Assembly (NCBI RefSeq): GCF_007828045.1
Contig: NZ_VITN01000012.1
Span: forward strand, 1 to 64,000
Length of the DNA stretch: 64,000 nt
Source: Nitrospirillum amazonense
GTDB lineage: Bacteria; Pseudomonadota; Alphaproteobacteria; Azospirillales; Azospirillaceae
Direction of reading: 5' to 3'
Position numbers and translations under genes: made by a program. The number at the start of each line of letters is the position of its first letter. Positions within the stretch are counted from its first letter, which is position 1. Positions 26,904 to 35,901 of the stretch are shown in pieces. Below the pieces are notes generated by a model, which did no database searches, was not told the origin of the DNA, and saw only the letters and a program-made list of their open reading frames with translations.

Positions 26904-29246
26904 TCAGTTGCGCAGCGGCTTGCCGGTGGACAGCATGTGGTCGATGCGGTCGATGGTGCCAGGCGTGCGCACCAGGCGCATAAAGGCCTCGCGCTCCAGA
27001 TCCAGCAGATCGTCCTCGGTCAGCACCGTGGTGATGTCGGTGTCGCCACCGCTCAGCACCCAGGCCAGTTCACCGGACACCACCACGTCGTGGTCGGTGG
27101 CCTTGCCCTGGCCGTGGAAGCCTTCCACCGCCATGTCCAGCGCCGTGCGGGCGCCGGGACCGGGCAAGCGGATTTCCAGCGGCTCCGGCGCCGTGTAGTC
27201 CTTGGCCAGTTCCAGGGCCTTGGCCTTGGCGTCGGCCAGCAGCCGGTCGCGGTTCATGGTGATGCCATCGGTCGGACGCAGGATCAGCATCTCCTTCGCC
27301 TCGAATGCCGACTTCGCCACCTTGGCCGTGCTGATATACTCGAAGGCCTTGGCGATGGGGGGCATGGGGCCGCCCGGGCGCTTCTTGTTGTAGGTGTGGC
27401 GGAACAGCATTTCCTTGCAGCCGCCCCAGCCGGGGACCAAGCCCACACCGACCTCGACCAGGCCGATGTAGCTTTCGGCATGCGCCTGCACCGCGTCGCA
27501 GTGCAGCAGGATCTCGCAGCCGCCGCCCAGCGCCATGCCCGACGGCGCGCCCACCACCGGGAAGGGCGCGTACTTCAGCGCCTTGTAGGTCTGCTGGCCC
27601 TCGGCGGTCGCCTGCTCGATCTGCGGCCACAGGGCGATGTTCAGCGCGAACAGGGCCAGGCCCAGGTTGGCACCGACGGAGAAGTTGTCGCCCTCGTTGT
27701 GGATGACAAGTGCCTTGTAGGCCCCGGACTTGCCGTCGCCGATGATGTCGATGGCCTTGCGGTAGAGCGCCATCACCTGGTCGTCCAGGGCGTTCATCTT
27801 GCCGGTGAACTCCAGGCACAGCACGCCGTCGCCGATATCCCACAGGGCCGCCGACGCCGTCTTGGCCACCGGCTTCGACGCCCGCTTGACGTCGGACAGC
27901 AGCAGCACGCCCTCGGGCCGTTCCACCACGGCGTACTCGCCCTGGGTGGTCAGGTAGTGCAGGCGGCCGCCCTCGACCTTGTAGAAGGGGCGCCCGGCGG
28001 CCAGCGTCACCAGGGCCGGCACCGGCAGGCCGGCCTCGGTCAGCTTCTCGGCGAACCAGGCCGTGCCCAGGGCGTCGATCATCTCGAACGGGCCCTGCTT
28101 CCAGTTGTAGCCGAGGCGCATGGCGGCATCGACGTCCAGGATGGTGTCGGCGATCTCCGGCACCAGGCTGGCGGCGTAGGCCAGCGCCTGGCTCAGCACC
28201 TTCCAGGCGTACTGGCCGCCCTTGTCGCTGTGGGTCACCAGGCCCTTCAGGCTGCGCTCCTTGGCCGACGCCAGCTCGGCCTTCACGGTCGGGCGGTAGG
28301 CGCCGGTCTTCAGGTCGATGGTCTCGCGGATGCGCTTGCCGTCCGGCGTCTTGGTCTGGCGGTAGAAGCCGCCCTTGCCCTTACGGCCGGTGTAGCCCTC
28401 GGCGATCATCTTCGCCTGCAGCGGATTCTCGCGGTAGACGCGGCGGTAATCGTCCTGCGCCGGTAGGGTGGACAGCAGGCTTTTGGCGATGTGCGGCCCC
28501 AGGTCGATGCCGACCAGGTCCAGCAGGCCGAAGGTGCCGGTCTTGGGCAGGCCCATGGGCTTGCCGGTGATCAGGTCGGTCTCCTCCACCGTCAGGCCCA
28601 GATCCTCGGCCGCGTTCACCGCCGCCTGGAACCAGTAGGTGCCGATGCGGTTGGCGATGAAGCCGGGGGTGTCCTTGCAGTGCACGACGCCCTTGCCCAG
28701 GCGCACGTCACACACCTGGCGAATGATGTCGACGGCGTCCTTGCGGGTCTTGGGGCCGGCCACGATCTCCAGCAGCCGCATGTAGCGCGGCGGGTTGAAG
28801 AAGTGGGTGATCATGAAATCGGCCGCGAACTGCTCGCCAGCGCCTTCCAGCAGGATCTCCAGCGGGATGGTGGAGGTGTTGGAGCTGACGACCGAGCCCG
28901 GCTTGCGCACCGCGTCCAGGCGGCGGTACAGCGCGTGCTTGATGTCCTTGTTCTCGATCACCGCCTCGATGATCCAGTCGACGTCCTTCAGCTTCTCCAG
29001 ATCGTCTTCCGTGTTGCCCGGGGTCACCAGGCGGGCGGCGTCCTTGTGCATGAAGGCGGCGGGCTCGCCCTTCAGCAGCTTTTCCACCGCCGTCTTGGCG
29101 ACGACGCTGCGGTCACCGCCGTTGTCCTTCACGGCCTGGGGAACGATGTCCAGCAGGAAGACGGGAATGCCCGCGTTGGCGATGTGGGCCGCGATGCCGC
29201 TGCCCATCACCCCGGCGCCGATGACGGCGGCGCTTTTGATTTCCAT
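26904..29246 (-). CDS. fadB: 3-hydroxyacyl-CoA dehydrogenase / enoyl-CoA hydratase bifunctional protein
   Basis: 780 residues from the ATG at 29246; an in-frame stretch upstream is non-conserved. Unlike E. coli FadB, the NAD-binding dehydrogenase comes first (GAGVMGSGIAAH, residues 10-21; HFFNPPRYMRLLEIV) and the crotonase-like hydratase is C-terminal (ALGGGCEILLH, oxyanion-hole region, around 600). This order is typical of an alphaproteobacterial family. It catalyses hydration of enoyl-CoA and oxidation of the 3-hydroxyacyl-CoA. It is 26 bp downstream of the thiolase with which it should form a complex. Confidence 0.92.
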   Translation of the reverse strand: MEIKSAAVIGAGVMGSGIAAHIANAGIPVFLLDIVPQAVKDNGGDRSVVAKTAVEKLLKGEPAAFMHKDAARLVTPGNTEDDLEKLKDVDWIIEAVIENKDIKHALYRRLDAVRKPGSVVSSNTSTIPLEILLEGAGEQFAADFMITHFFNPPRYMRLLEIVAGPKTRKDAVDIIRQVCDVRLGKGVVHCKDTPGFIANRIGTYWFQAAVNAAEDLGLTVEETDLITGKPMGLPKTGTFGLLDLVGIDLGPHIAKSLLSTLPAQDDYRRVYRENPLQAKMIAEGYTGRKGKGGFYRQTKTPDGKRIRETIDLKTGAYRPTVKAELASAKERSLKGLVTHSDKGGQYAWKVLSQALAYAASLVPEIADTILDVDAAMRLGYNWKQGPFEMIDALGTAWFAEKLTEAGLPVPALVTLAAGRPFYKVEGGRLHYLTTQGEYAVVERPEGVLLLSDVKRASKPVAKTASAALWDIGDGVLCLEFTGKMNALDDQVMALYRKAIDIIGDGKSGAYKALVIHNEGDNFSVGANLGLALFALNIALWPQIEQATAEGQQTYKALKYAPFPVVGAPSGMALGGGCEILLHCDAVQAHAESYIGLVEVGVGLVPGWGGCKEMLFRHTYNKKRPGGPMPPIAKAFEYISTAKVAKSAFEAKEMLILRPTDGITMNRDRLLADAKAKALELAKDYTAPEPLEIRLPGPGARTALDMAVEGFHGQGKATDHDVVVSGELAWVLSGGDTDITTVLTEDDLLDLEREAFMRLVRTPGTIDRIDHMLSTGKPLRN

Positions 29247-29272
29247 GGGGTCTCTCCTCAACCGGGGGCCGA

Positions 29273-30409
29273 TCAGACCGCTTCCAGGACGGTGGCGATG
29301 CCCTGGCCGCCGCCGATGCACTGGGTGGCCAGCGCGAACTGCTTGCCTTCGCGCTTCAGCAGGCTGGCGGCCTTGCCGGTGATGCGGGCGCCGGTGGCGC
29401 CCAGCGGGTGGCCCAGGGCGATGGCGCCGCCGTCCAGGTTCACCTTGGCGGGGTCGAAGCCCAGTTCGCGCGCCACGGTCATGGACTGCACGGCGAAGGC
29501 CTCGTTGCTCTCCACGATGTCGATGTCCTTGATTGTCAGGCCGGCGCGCTCCAGCGCCTTGCGCGAGGCCGGCACCGGGCCGTAGCCCATGATGGTGGCG
29601 TCGCAGCCGGACACGGCGACGGAGCGGATGCGGGCCAGGATGGGCAGGCCGTGGGCCTTGGCGTATTCCTCGCTGGTCACCAGCGTGGCGGAGGCGCCGT
29701 CGGTCAGCGGGCTGGAAGTGCCGGCGGTGACGGTGCCCTCCTGGTCGAAGGCCAGCTTCAGGCCGGCCAGGCCCTCGGCGGTGGTCTCCGGACGGATGCA
29801 GCCGTCCTTGTCCACCAGCTTGCCCTTCACGTCGATGCCGACGATCTCATCGGCCAGACGGCCGGCGGCCTGCGCGGCGGCGGCCTTCTGGTGCGAAGTG
29901 ACGGCGTAGGCCTCCTGGTCGGCGCGGCTGAAGCCGAACTTCTTGGCCAGGTTCTCGGCCGTGATGCCCATGGCCATGTAGGCGCCGGGGTTGGCGGCGT
30001 GCAGGGCCGCATTGGGCATGGGGTTGAAGCCGCCCATGGGGATGCGGGTCATACTCTCGACACCGGCGGCGATGAAGGCCTTGCCAGCGCCCAGGGCGAT
30101 GGCGCCCGCCGCCATGTGGATGGCCTGCATGGAGGAGCCGCAGAAGCGGTTGACCGTGGTGCCCGCCACACCCTGGGGCAGGCCGGCGATCATGCCGATC
30201 AGCTTGGCGACGTTGAAGCCCTGCTCCCCTTCCGGGAAGGCGCAGCCGACGATCAGGTCTTCCAGATCGGCGGTGTTCACGCCCGTGCGCTCGACCAGCG
30301 CCTTGATCACCGTTGCGGCCAGATCGTCGGGACGGACCTTCACCAGGTCGCCCTTGTTGGCCAGCGTGAACGGGGACCGGGCGTAACCGGCGATAACGGC
30401 TTTAGTCAT
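29273..30409 (-). CDS. fadA: Acetyl-CoA acyltransferase (thiolase)
   Basis: 378 residues. Thiolase cleaving 3-ketoacyl-CoA. The nucleophile Cys90 is in VNRFCGSSMQ; NEAFAVQ, GHPLGATG and the second active-site Cys in CIGGGQG are all present. Slightly shorter than E. coli FadA (387). It lies between the MerR regulator gene (131 bp) and the bifunctional dehydrogenase/hydratase (26 bp), as in beta-oxidation operons. Confidence 0.93.
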   Translation of the reverse strand: MTKAVIAGYARSPFTLANKGDLVKVRPDDLAATVIKALVERTGVNTADLEDLIVGCAFPEGEQGFNVAKLIGMIAGLPQGVAGTTVNRFCGSSMQAIHMAAGAIALGAGKAFIAAGVESMTRIPMGGFNPMPNAALHAANPGAYMAMGITAENLAKKFGFSRADQEAYAVTSHQKAAAAQAAGRLADEIVGIDVKGKLVDKDGCIRPETTAEGLAGLKLAFDQEGTVTAGTSSPLTDGASATLVTSEEYAKAHGLPILARIRSVAVSGCDATIMGYGPVPASRKALERAGLTIKDIDIVESNEAFAVQSMTVARELGFDPAKVNLDGGAIALGHPLGATGARITGKAASLLKREGKQFALATQCIGGGQGIATVLEAV

Positions 30410-30540
30410 TGGTGTGTTCCTCGCCTTGGCAAACGGGGCGGCGCCTCATTTGGCGGGCGCCGGATGGGGGATGACGCGGGAAAGGCCGGACCGGGATGCG
30501 TCCCCGGCACGGCGGGAAAGGGGATGCAGGCTGGGCGCTG

Positions 30541-30957
30541 TCAGGCGTCCAGGGCGCCCTTGCGGGCCAGGTGATCGACCACCAGCCCCTCGATCTCCTT
30601 GAGGTCGACCAGGGTCTGCTGCACGTCGCGCAGCTGTTGTTCCAGGGTGGCGATACGGTCGCGGGCGCTGCTCAGCAGGAAGCGCATCTGCGGCACCTGG
30701 GCGTCGCCCACCTCATAGAGGTCAAGGAAGTCCTTGATGCCGGCAATGGTGAAGCCCAGACGCTTTCCGCGCATGATCAGCTTCAGCCGCGCCCAGTCGC
30801 GATGGGTATAGACCCGCTGCTGCCCCTCGCGGCGCGGGGTCAACAGGCCTTCGTCTTCGTAATAGCGAATGGTGCGGGGCGTCAGCTCGAACGCCTCGGC
30901 CAGTTGACTGATGGTGTAGGTCTCTTCCACCGCCGTCACGGGCGCTCCGTCGGGCAT
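30541..30957 (-). CDS. MerR family transcriptional regulator (LiuR-type)
   Basis: 138 residues. The HTH is YTISQLAEAFELTPRTIRYYEDEGLL (split here for length; residues 14-39), followed by the MerR wing (GQQRVYTHRDWARL) and a C-terminal coiled coil. No Cys-metal-binding motif, so it is not a metal sensor; it fits the LiuR/acyl-CoA-responsive branch that controls fatty-acid or branched-chain amino-acid degradation. First gene of the operon, with a 20-bp palindrome 55 bp upstream, its probable operator. Confidence 0.88.
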   Translation of the reverse strand: MPDGAPVTAVEETYTISQLAEAFELTPRTIRYYEDEGLLTPRREGQQRVYTHRDWARLKLIMRGKRLGFTIAGIKDFLDLYEVGDAQVPQMRFLLSSARDRIATLEQQLRDVQQTLVDLKEIEGLVVDHLARKGALDA

Positions 30958-31011
30958 GGGTCCTCTCCCTGGGCTGGCCGAACCCCTCTCTTTCAGCGGA
31001 GGGTCGGCGCC

Positions 31012-31031
31012 TTACGTTTACGTAAACGTAA
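31012..31031 (-). promoter_or_regulatory. 20-bp perfect palindrome, probable MerR/LiuR operator
   Basis: TTACGTTTAC joined to its reverse complement GTAAACGTAA, a 20-bp perfect dyad 55 bp upstream of the MerR gene. MerR regulators bind such 19-20-bp dyads between -35 and -10 elements; the ACGTTTACGT form resembles LiuR sites as I remember them. It predicts autoregulation of the whole operon. Confidence 0.7.
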
Positions 31032-31186
31032 AGTGAGAGGCGGCCGATGTCAATCGCCTGAATCAACTTTCAACTTCACCCGTTCGGGGTACCGTTGGCT
31101 TGATAAATCATGCCCTCAAACGCCGGGCGCCAGCATCCGCTGGCTTGGCTTTCCTCTCTTTCCAATCCGCTGACGCTGCTCAGAAA

Positions 31187-31213
31187 GCTCCGGCGGACGC
31201 AGTCGCGTCCTAC
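31187..31213 (-). repeat. Partial copy of the structured intergenic repeat (fragment E)
   Basis: On the minus strand: TAGGACGC-GACT-GCGTCC followed by GCCGGAGC. This matches the first hairpin and the next conserved block of the full repeats, then diverges. It faces full copy A, head to head. A separate 9-bp stem CGGCATGAG/CTCATGCCG (31213-31235) adjoins it. Confidence 0.55.
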
Positions 31214-31265
31214 GGCATGAGCGAGGCTCATGCCGCTGGTACCCCCCCCTCAATGAAAGCGCCCC

Positions 31266-31350
31266 TAGGCCGCGACCGCGGCCGCCGGAGCGAGCACCGC
31301 AGGGCGCAGCGAGGATAGTCGAGGGGCGGATGCCCCGCTGGCGCCTGAGG
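31266..31350 (+). repeat. Structured intergenic repeat, full copy A
   Basis: Hairpin 1 GGCCGC-GACC-GCGGCC (31268-31283), conserved core beginning GCCGGAGCGAGCACCG and containing GCGCAGCGAGGATAG, hairpin 2 GGGGC-GGAT-GCCCC (31323-31336), tail GGCGCCTGAGG. Three other full copies share this layout with different but complementary arms. The tail end is two bases from the stop of the TPR-methyltransferase gene, on the opposite strand. Confidence 0.8.
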
Positions 31351-31351
31351 C

Positions 31352-32974
31352 TCAGATAAAGAAATGTATCTGCGTCCGGTCGTAGCCGGTGCCCAGCAGC
31401 ATGGGCTGGCCCTGGGCCACCGGGAAGTCATGGCCGAAGAAGTAGACCGCCTGCTTCCAGTGGTTGGTGCGGGCGGCGGAGCGGGAGCTGTAGACCACCT
31501 CCTCATCCATGTGCAGATCGAACCAGAAGGCCACACCCTGGACCAGGCCGGGCTTGGTCGCCTGGATGGTCAGGCTTTTCAGATCGCTGTCCGGCATGCT
31601 GACACGGAAGTCGAAGAACCAGGCCGGGAATGGGTCGGACAGCATCTGGTGGGTGTCGGCGGCCAGATCGATCTGCTGGTAGCCTGGGGCCCGGAACTGG
31701 TCGAACCGGCTCATGTCGAAGCCGCTAACGCTGCGAATCGGGCTGACGTTGCGCAGGTCGTCGGCCTGGATCAGCTGGGCCCAGACGGTGGCGGCGGCGG
31801 GGATGACGCGGGCGCCGGGGCGGGCCAGGTTGCGGCGGGCGTGGTCCAGGATGGCCAGCATGTCCGGCGCCAGCATACCGACGTTGACGATGTCGGACAC
31901 CAGCACATCGGCCGGACGCGGCAGGTCCACGCCCAGCTTCAGGTCCTGGGGCTTCTTCGACACGATGGTGATGCGGTCGGCGTAGCCGTTCAGCGCCACC
32001 GTCTCGCGCGCCACGGTGGCCAGTGCCGCCAGGGGTTCGGAGGCGATGACGCGCGCGGCACCGGCGCGGGCGGCCATCATGCTGACCAGGGCTGAACCGG
32101 CCCCCAGTTCCAGCACCAGATCGCCCGGGCGGATGGCGCGCAGCAGCGCCGCCTCATAGGCGTCGTTACGCTCGTGATCGTTCAGCCGGGGGATGTGCCA
32201 GGCCGGCACCTGGGTGCTGCGCAGCAGCTGCAGGGCGTACTGCACCGCCTGGTTTTCCGGCAGGCGGGTCTGCACGCCGGTCAGCAGGGCGACGGCGTCC
32301 TCCGTGCGGTCCTGGCCCTGGAACACCTGGGCCAGGCAGATCGCGGCCTCGTACCGGCTGCTGTCAGCGGCCAGCACCTGGGCGAACAGGCCGCCGGCCT
32401 CGTCCAGCCGGCCGGTGTAGAGCAGCAAGGTGCCGAGGTTGTACAGGGCGTCGAGGTTGTCGGGCAGCAGGCCCAGGGAGTGGCGCAGGCAGAACTCCGC
32501 CTCCTCCAGGTTGCCCAGTTCCCGCAGGGTGTTGCCCAGATTGTTGTGCGCCTCGGCATAGCGGGGGTTGATCTCCACCGCCTCGCGGAAGCGGGCCTCC
32601 GCCTCGGCCAGGCGGCCCAGGGCGCGCAAGGCGTTGCCCAGGTTGTTCTGGCTGATGGCGTCATCCGGGTTGAGGGTGACGGCCGTGCGGAAGCAGGCCT
32701 CCGCCATCTCGAACTGGCGGCAGCCGTACAGCAGGACGCCCCGGCTGTTGTGGTACTGGAAGTTCTCGCCATCCAGCTCGATGGCCCGCTCAAACAGGTC
32801 GTTGGCCTCGATCGGCCGGTTGGCCTTCAGCGCAATGACGCCCAGGAGGTGGGTGGCCTCGGCATGGACGGGGTTGGTCGCCAGCGCGGTGCGGCAGCTC
32901 ATCTCCGCTTCCGCCAGGAAGCCGGCCATCAGGTGCTGGCGGGACAGGTCCACACAATCCTGGACGAAGGACAT
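31352..32974 (-). CDS. TPR-repeat protein fused to a PRMT-like methyltransferase
   Basis: 540 residues. Residues 1-240 are six or seven TPRs (for example NNLGNALRALGRLAEAEARF). A Rossmann methyltransferase follows with RLNDHERNDAYEAAL (264-278), SAM motif LVLELGAGSALVSMMAARAG (286-305) and SEP (312-314). The layout and the pre-motif RLND-x-ERN recall eukaryotic PRMT7/PRMT9. The double-Glu loop that binds substrate Arg is altered: DVLVSDIVNVGML (356-368) has Asp instead of the first Glu, and the second is not seen. The methyl acceptor could therefore differ. No signal peptide; cytoplasmic. Gene stands alone between the repeat region and the ribokinase. Confidence 0.75.
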   Translation of the reverse strand: MSFVQDCVDLSRQHLMAGFLAEAEMSCRTALATNPVHAEATHLLGVIALKANRPIEANDLFERAIELDGENFQYHNSRGVLLYGCRQFEMAEACFRTAVTLNPDDAISQNNLGNALRALGRLAEAEARFREAVEINPRYAEAHNNLGNTLRELGNLEEAEFCLRHSLGLLPDNLDALYNLGTLLLYTGRLDEAGGLFAQVLAADSSRYEAAICLAQVFQGQDRTEDAVALLTGVQTRLPENQAVQYALQLLRSTQVPAWHIPRLNDHERNDAYEAALLRAIRPGDLVLELGAGSALVSMMAARAGAARVIASEPLAALATVARETVALNGYADRITIVSKKPQDLKLGVDLPRPADVLVSDIVNVGMLAPDMLAILDHARRNLARPGARVIPAAATVWAQLIQADDLRNVSPIRSVSGFDMSRFDQFRAPGYQQIDLAADTHQMLSDPFPAWFFDFRVSMPDSDLKSLTIQATKPGLVQGVAFWFDLHMDEEVVYSSRSAARTNHWKQAVYFFGHDFPVAQGQPMLLGTGYDRTQIHFFI

Positions 32975-33092
32975 CCACTCCTCCTCGGGGGGCTAGGTCG
33001 CGTCTTTGCGCGAAGGGGAGAGCAAGGGGTATGCCACTTGGGGCTGCCCCTGAAAGGCTTGGATTCCCTACACGATTGCAAGAAATTGGCGG

Positions 33093-33121
33093 CCCGGCGG
33101 CGGCACGGAACCGCCGCCGGG
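33093..33121 (-). terminator. Hairpin after the ribokinase gene
   Basis: Perfect 11-bp stem CCCGGCGGCGG/CCGCCGCCGGG with a 7-nt loop, 63 bases past the ribokinase stop. On the minus strand the following bases are GCCAATTTCTT, a weak U-tract. It also lies near the promoter of the TPR-methyltransferase. Confidence 0.55.
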
Positions 33122-33160
33122 CAAAGCTTGCCGGGTAAAGTTTATACGTGCCCCCTCCAA

Positions 33161-33186
33161 GGTCCGGTGGTCGCGGTCGCGTCCTA
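33161..33186 (-). repeat. Degenerate fragment of the structured repeat (fragment F)
   Basis: Minus strand: TAGGACGC-GACC-GCGACC then ACCGGA. It resembles hairpin 1 with one mismatch and the next block of the full repeats. It begins with the TAG stop codon of the ribokinase gene. Confidence 0.35.
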
Positions 33187-34095
33187 CAGCAGCGCCAGCA
33201 CTTCGTCAGCGCTGGGCATGGCGTCGCCCGCGCCCACCCGCGTCACGGCGATGCTGGCCGCGACGTTGGCGTGGCGCATGGCCTGGGGCAGCGTGTCACC
33301 CAGGGCCAGGCGGGCGGCCAGGGAACCCACGAAGCAATCGCCGGCGCCGGTCGTGTCCACCGCCTTGACTTTGCGGCCGGGGACGATGACCTGGTCATCC
33401 GCCGTGACCGCCAGGGCGCCGCGCACGCCCAAGGTGGCCACCACGGTCTGGCCCGGGCGCCGCATCAGCCGGCGGGCGGCCGCGGCGACGGCGTCCTCCG
33501 CCGCGTCGCCTGGCACATCGACACCGGCGAAGTGGCCAAGTTCCGTCTCGTTCACCACCAGGACATCGACGTCGGCCCACAGGCTGTCGGGCGCGTCATC
33601 CAGGGCCGGGGCGGCGTTCAACACGGTGAGGCCGCCTGCGGCGCGGCCGCGGCGGAAGAAGTCGGCGATGGTGGCGCGGGGGATTTCAAACTGGCTGACC
33701 AGGATGTCGCCCGCCGCGATGGTGACGGCCTCCAGGTCGGCCGGCGACACCTCGCCATTGGCGGCGGGGATGACGACGATGCTGTTCTCGGCACTGGCGT
33801 CCACCATGACGATGGCAGTGCCGGTCGCGGTGTCCGTCCGGGCGATGCCCTGGGTTTCCACGCCGTTGGCCTGCAGGAAGGCCAGCGCCTGGTCGCCAAA
33901 GGCGTCACGCCCCACGCGGCCGATGAATTCCACCGCCACGCCCTGGCGGGCGGCGGCGGCGGCCTGGTTCAGGCCCTTGCCGCCCCGGCCGAAGGCCACG
34001 GTTTCACCGCTGACCGTCTCCCCCGGGCGTGGCGCGCGCTGCATGGTGGTGAGCACATCGGTGTTGATGCTGCCGGCGACGACGACTTTGGGCAT
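33184..34095 (-). CDS. rbsK: Ribokinase (PfkB family)
   Basis: 303 residues from the ATG at 34095. PfkB-family sugar kinase that phosphorylates ribose at O5. Family blocks: GSINTD and RGGKGLNQA near the N-terminus, NETE near 190, and the ATP/anion-hole motif DTTGAGDCFVGSLA with the catalytic Asp. Length matches ribokinase. No ribose transporter or rbsD is adjacent; it may salvage ribose from nucleosides. Other PfkB substrates cannot be excluded. Confidence 0.85.
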   Translation of the reverse strand: MPKVVVAGSINTDVLTTMQRAPRPGETVSGETVAFGRGGKGLNQAAAAARQGVAVEFIGRVGRDAFGDQALAFLQANGVETQGIARTDTATGTAIVMVDASAENSIVVIPAANGEVSPADLEAVTIAAGDILVSQFEIPRATIADFFRRGRAAGGLTVLNAAPALDDAPDSLWADVDVLVVNETELGHFAGVDVPGDAAEDAVAAAARRLMRRPGQTVVATLGVRGALAVTADDQVIVPGRKVKAVDTTGAGDCFVGSLAARLALGDTLPQAMRHANVAASIAVTRVGAGDAMPSADEVLALL

Positions 34096-34185
34096 AAGTG
34101 AACCTGATCGCGGGGGGTGGAAAAAGAACGGCGGCGATGCAGGGCACCGCCGCCGATCCAATCTACAAAATCAAACGCGGCGGTG

Positions 34186-35901
34186 TCAGGAGGCCTTGGC
34201 CTTCTGCGCCGCCAACTCGTCCAGCAGGGCCTTGCGCGACAGCTTGCCGATCATGGTCTTCGGCAGCTCGGTGCGGAATTCCACCTGCTTGGGCAGCTCG
34301 ATGGCCGACAGCTTGTCGCGCAGGAAGTCGCACAGCTCCGCCTGCGTCAGGGTGTGGCCCTCGGTCAGCTTGATATAGGCCTTCACCGTCTGGCCGCGAT
34401 AGGGATCGGGCACACCCAGCACGATGCACTCGTTCACCGCCGGGTGCAGGTAGATCGCCTCTTCCACGTTGCGGGGATAGACGTTGTAGCCGCCGGCCAG
34501 GATCAGGTCCTTGATGCGGTCGACGATGTAGATGTAGCCATCCTCATCCATGTAGCCGACATCGCCGGTGTGCAGGCGGCCGTTGCGCAGGGTCAGCGCC
34601 GTCTCATCCGGGCGCTTCCAGTAGCCCTTCATGACCTGCGGGCCGCTGATGCAGACCTCGCCCCGCTGGCCCTGGGCCACGGGGGTCTTGCCGTCCTCCA
34701 CATCGATGATCTCGATGACGGTGCCGGGCACAGGCAGGCCGATGGAGCCCACCTTGACCTTGCCGCCCACCGGGCCGTCGATGGGGTTGACGGTGGCCAC
34801 AGGCGACGACTCGGACAGGCCGTAGCCTTCCACCAGCTTGCAGCCGGTGTGGCCCTCGAAGGTCTGGCAGACATCCAACGGCAGCGGCGCGCCGCCGGAG
34901 ATGCTGAAGGCCAGCGAGGACAGGTCGTACTTGGCCCGGTCCTTGTAGTTGTTGATGGCGGTGTAGATGGTGGGCACCGCCGGGAACTGCGTCGGCTTCT
35001 TCTTGTCGATGGTGTCCAGCACCTGCTCGATCTCGAACCGGGGCAGCAGGATCATCTCCGCGCCCAGGTAGATCGACAGGTTCATGACGCCCGTCATGGC
35101 GAAGACATGGAACAGGGGCAGCACGCCCAGCATGCGTTCCTGCCCCGGCCGGCCCTGGTAGAACCACAGCGCCGACTGCACCGTGTTGGCGGTCAGGTTG
35201 GCGTGGGTCAGCATGGCGCCCTTGGGCACGCCGGTGGTGCCGCCGGTATATTGCAGCACGGCCACATCCTCGACCGGGTTGATGGTCACGGGGGCATAGC
35301 GCCCATCGTTGGCCGTCAGGGCGCGGAAGCTGAGGTTATGGCCATCGGCCGGCGGGTGGGCGATGTCCTTCCGCTTCACCAGCGGGTACAGCAGGCTCTT
35401 CGGGAACGGCAGGATGTCGGCCATGCGGCCGGTGACGATGGTCTTCAGGCAGGTCTGGCCCAGCATCAGGACCAGCTTGTCATAGCACTGCGGCACGTCG
35501 ACCGTGATCATGATCTCCACCTCGGAGTCATTGATCTGCTTGACGAGCTCGCGCTCCGCGTACAGCGGATTGAAGTTCACCACCGTGGCGCCGGTCTTCA
35601 GGATGCCGTAGTAGCAGAAGACGGAATAGGGGGTGTTGGGCAGGAACAGGCCCACATTGCTGCCCCGGCCCACGCCCAGCGCCTGCAGCCCCTTCGCCAC
35701 CCGGTCCACCATGTCGGCGCCCTGGCGATAGGTGTAACGCTTTCCCAGGAAATCGATGAAGGGCCGGTCGGCGAAGCGCGCGGCGGAGCTGTCGAACAGG
35801 TCCGTCAGGGGCTTCACCGGTATGGGCGCGTTCCAGTCCACGCCCGTCGGATAGCTATGTTCCCAAATGTGCGCCGCACTCACGGCCGGGTCGGCCATCA
35901 T
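34186..35901 (-). CDS. fadD: Long-chain fatty acid-CoA ligase
   Basis: 571 residues; two adjacent ATGs (35901 and 35898) follow GGGGAG, the first being used here. AMP-forming ligase that activates fatty acids for beta-oxidation. P-loop YTGGTTGVPKG, the YGLSESSP core and GDVGYMDEDGYIYIVDRIKDLI segment (cut here in pieces) fit FadD, and the C-terminal Lys is in KTMIGKLSRKAL. It lies 3.1 kb from the beta-oxidation operon, in the same direction but separated by the TPR-methyltransferase and ribokinase genes; no MerR-type palindrome was seen in front of it. Confidence 0.92.
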   Translation of the reverse strand: MMADPAVSAAHIWEHSYPTGVDWNAPIPVKPLTDLFDSSAARFADRPFIDFLGKRYTYRQGADMVDRVAKGLQALGVGRGSNVGLFLPNTPYSVFCYYGILKTGATVVNFNPLYAERELVKQINDSEVEIMITVDVPQCYDKLVLMLGQTCLKTIVTGRMADILPFPKSLLYPLVKRKDIAHPPADGHNLSFRALTANDGRYAPVTINPVEDVAVLQYTGGTTGVPKGAMLTHANLTANTVQSALWFYQGRPGQERMLGVLPLFHVFAMTGVMNLSIYLGAEMILLPRFEIEQVLDTIDKKKPTQFPAVPTIYTAINNYKDRAKYDLSSLAFSISGGAPLPLDVCQTFEGHTGCKLVEGYGLSESSPVATVNPIDGPVGGKVKVGSIGLPVPGTVIEIIDVEDGKTPVAQGQRGEVCISGPQVMKGYWKRPDETALTLRNGRLHTGDVGYMDEDGYIYIVDRIKDLILAGGYNVYPRNVEEAIYLHPAVNECIVLGVPDPYRGQTVKAYIKLTEGHTLTQAELCDFLRDKLSAIELPKQVEFRTELPKTMIGKLSRKALLDELAAQKAKAS

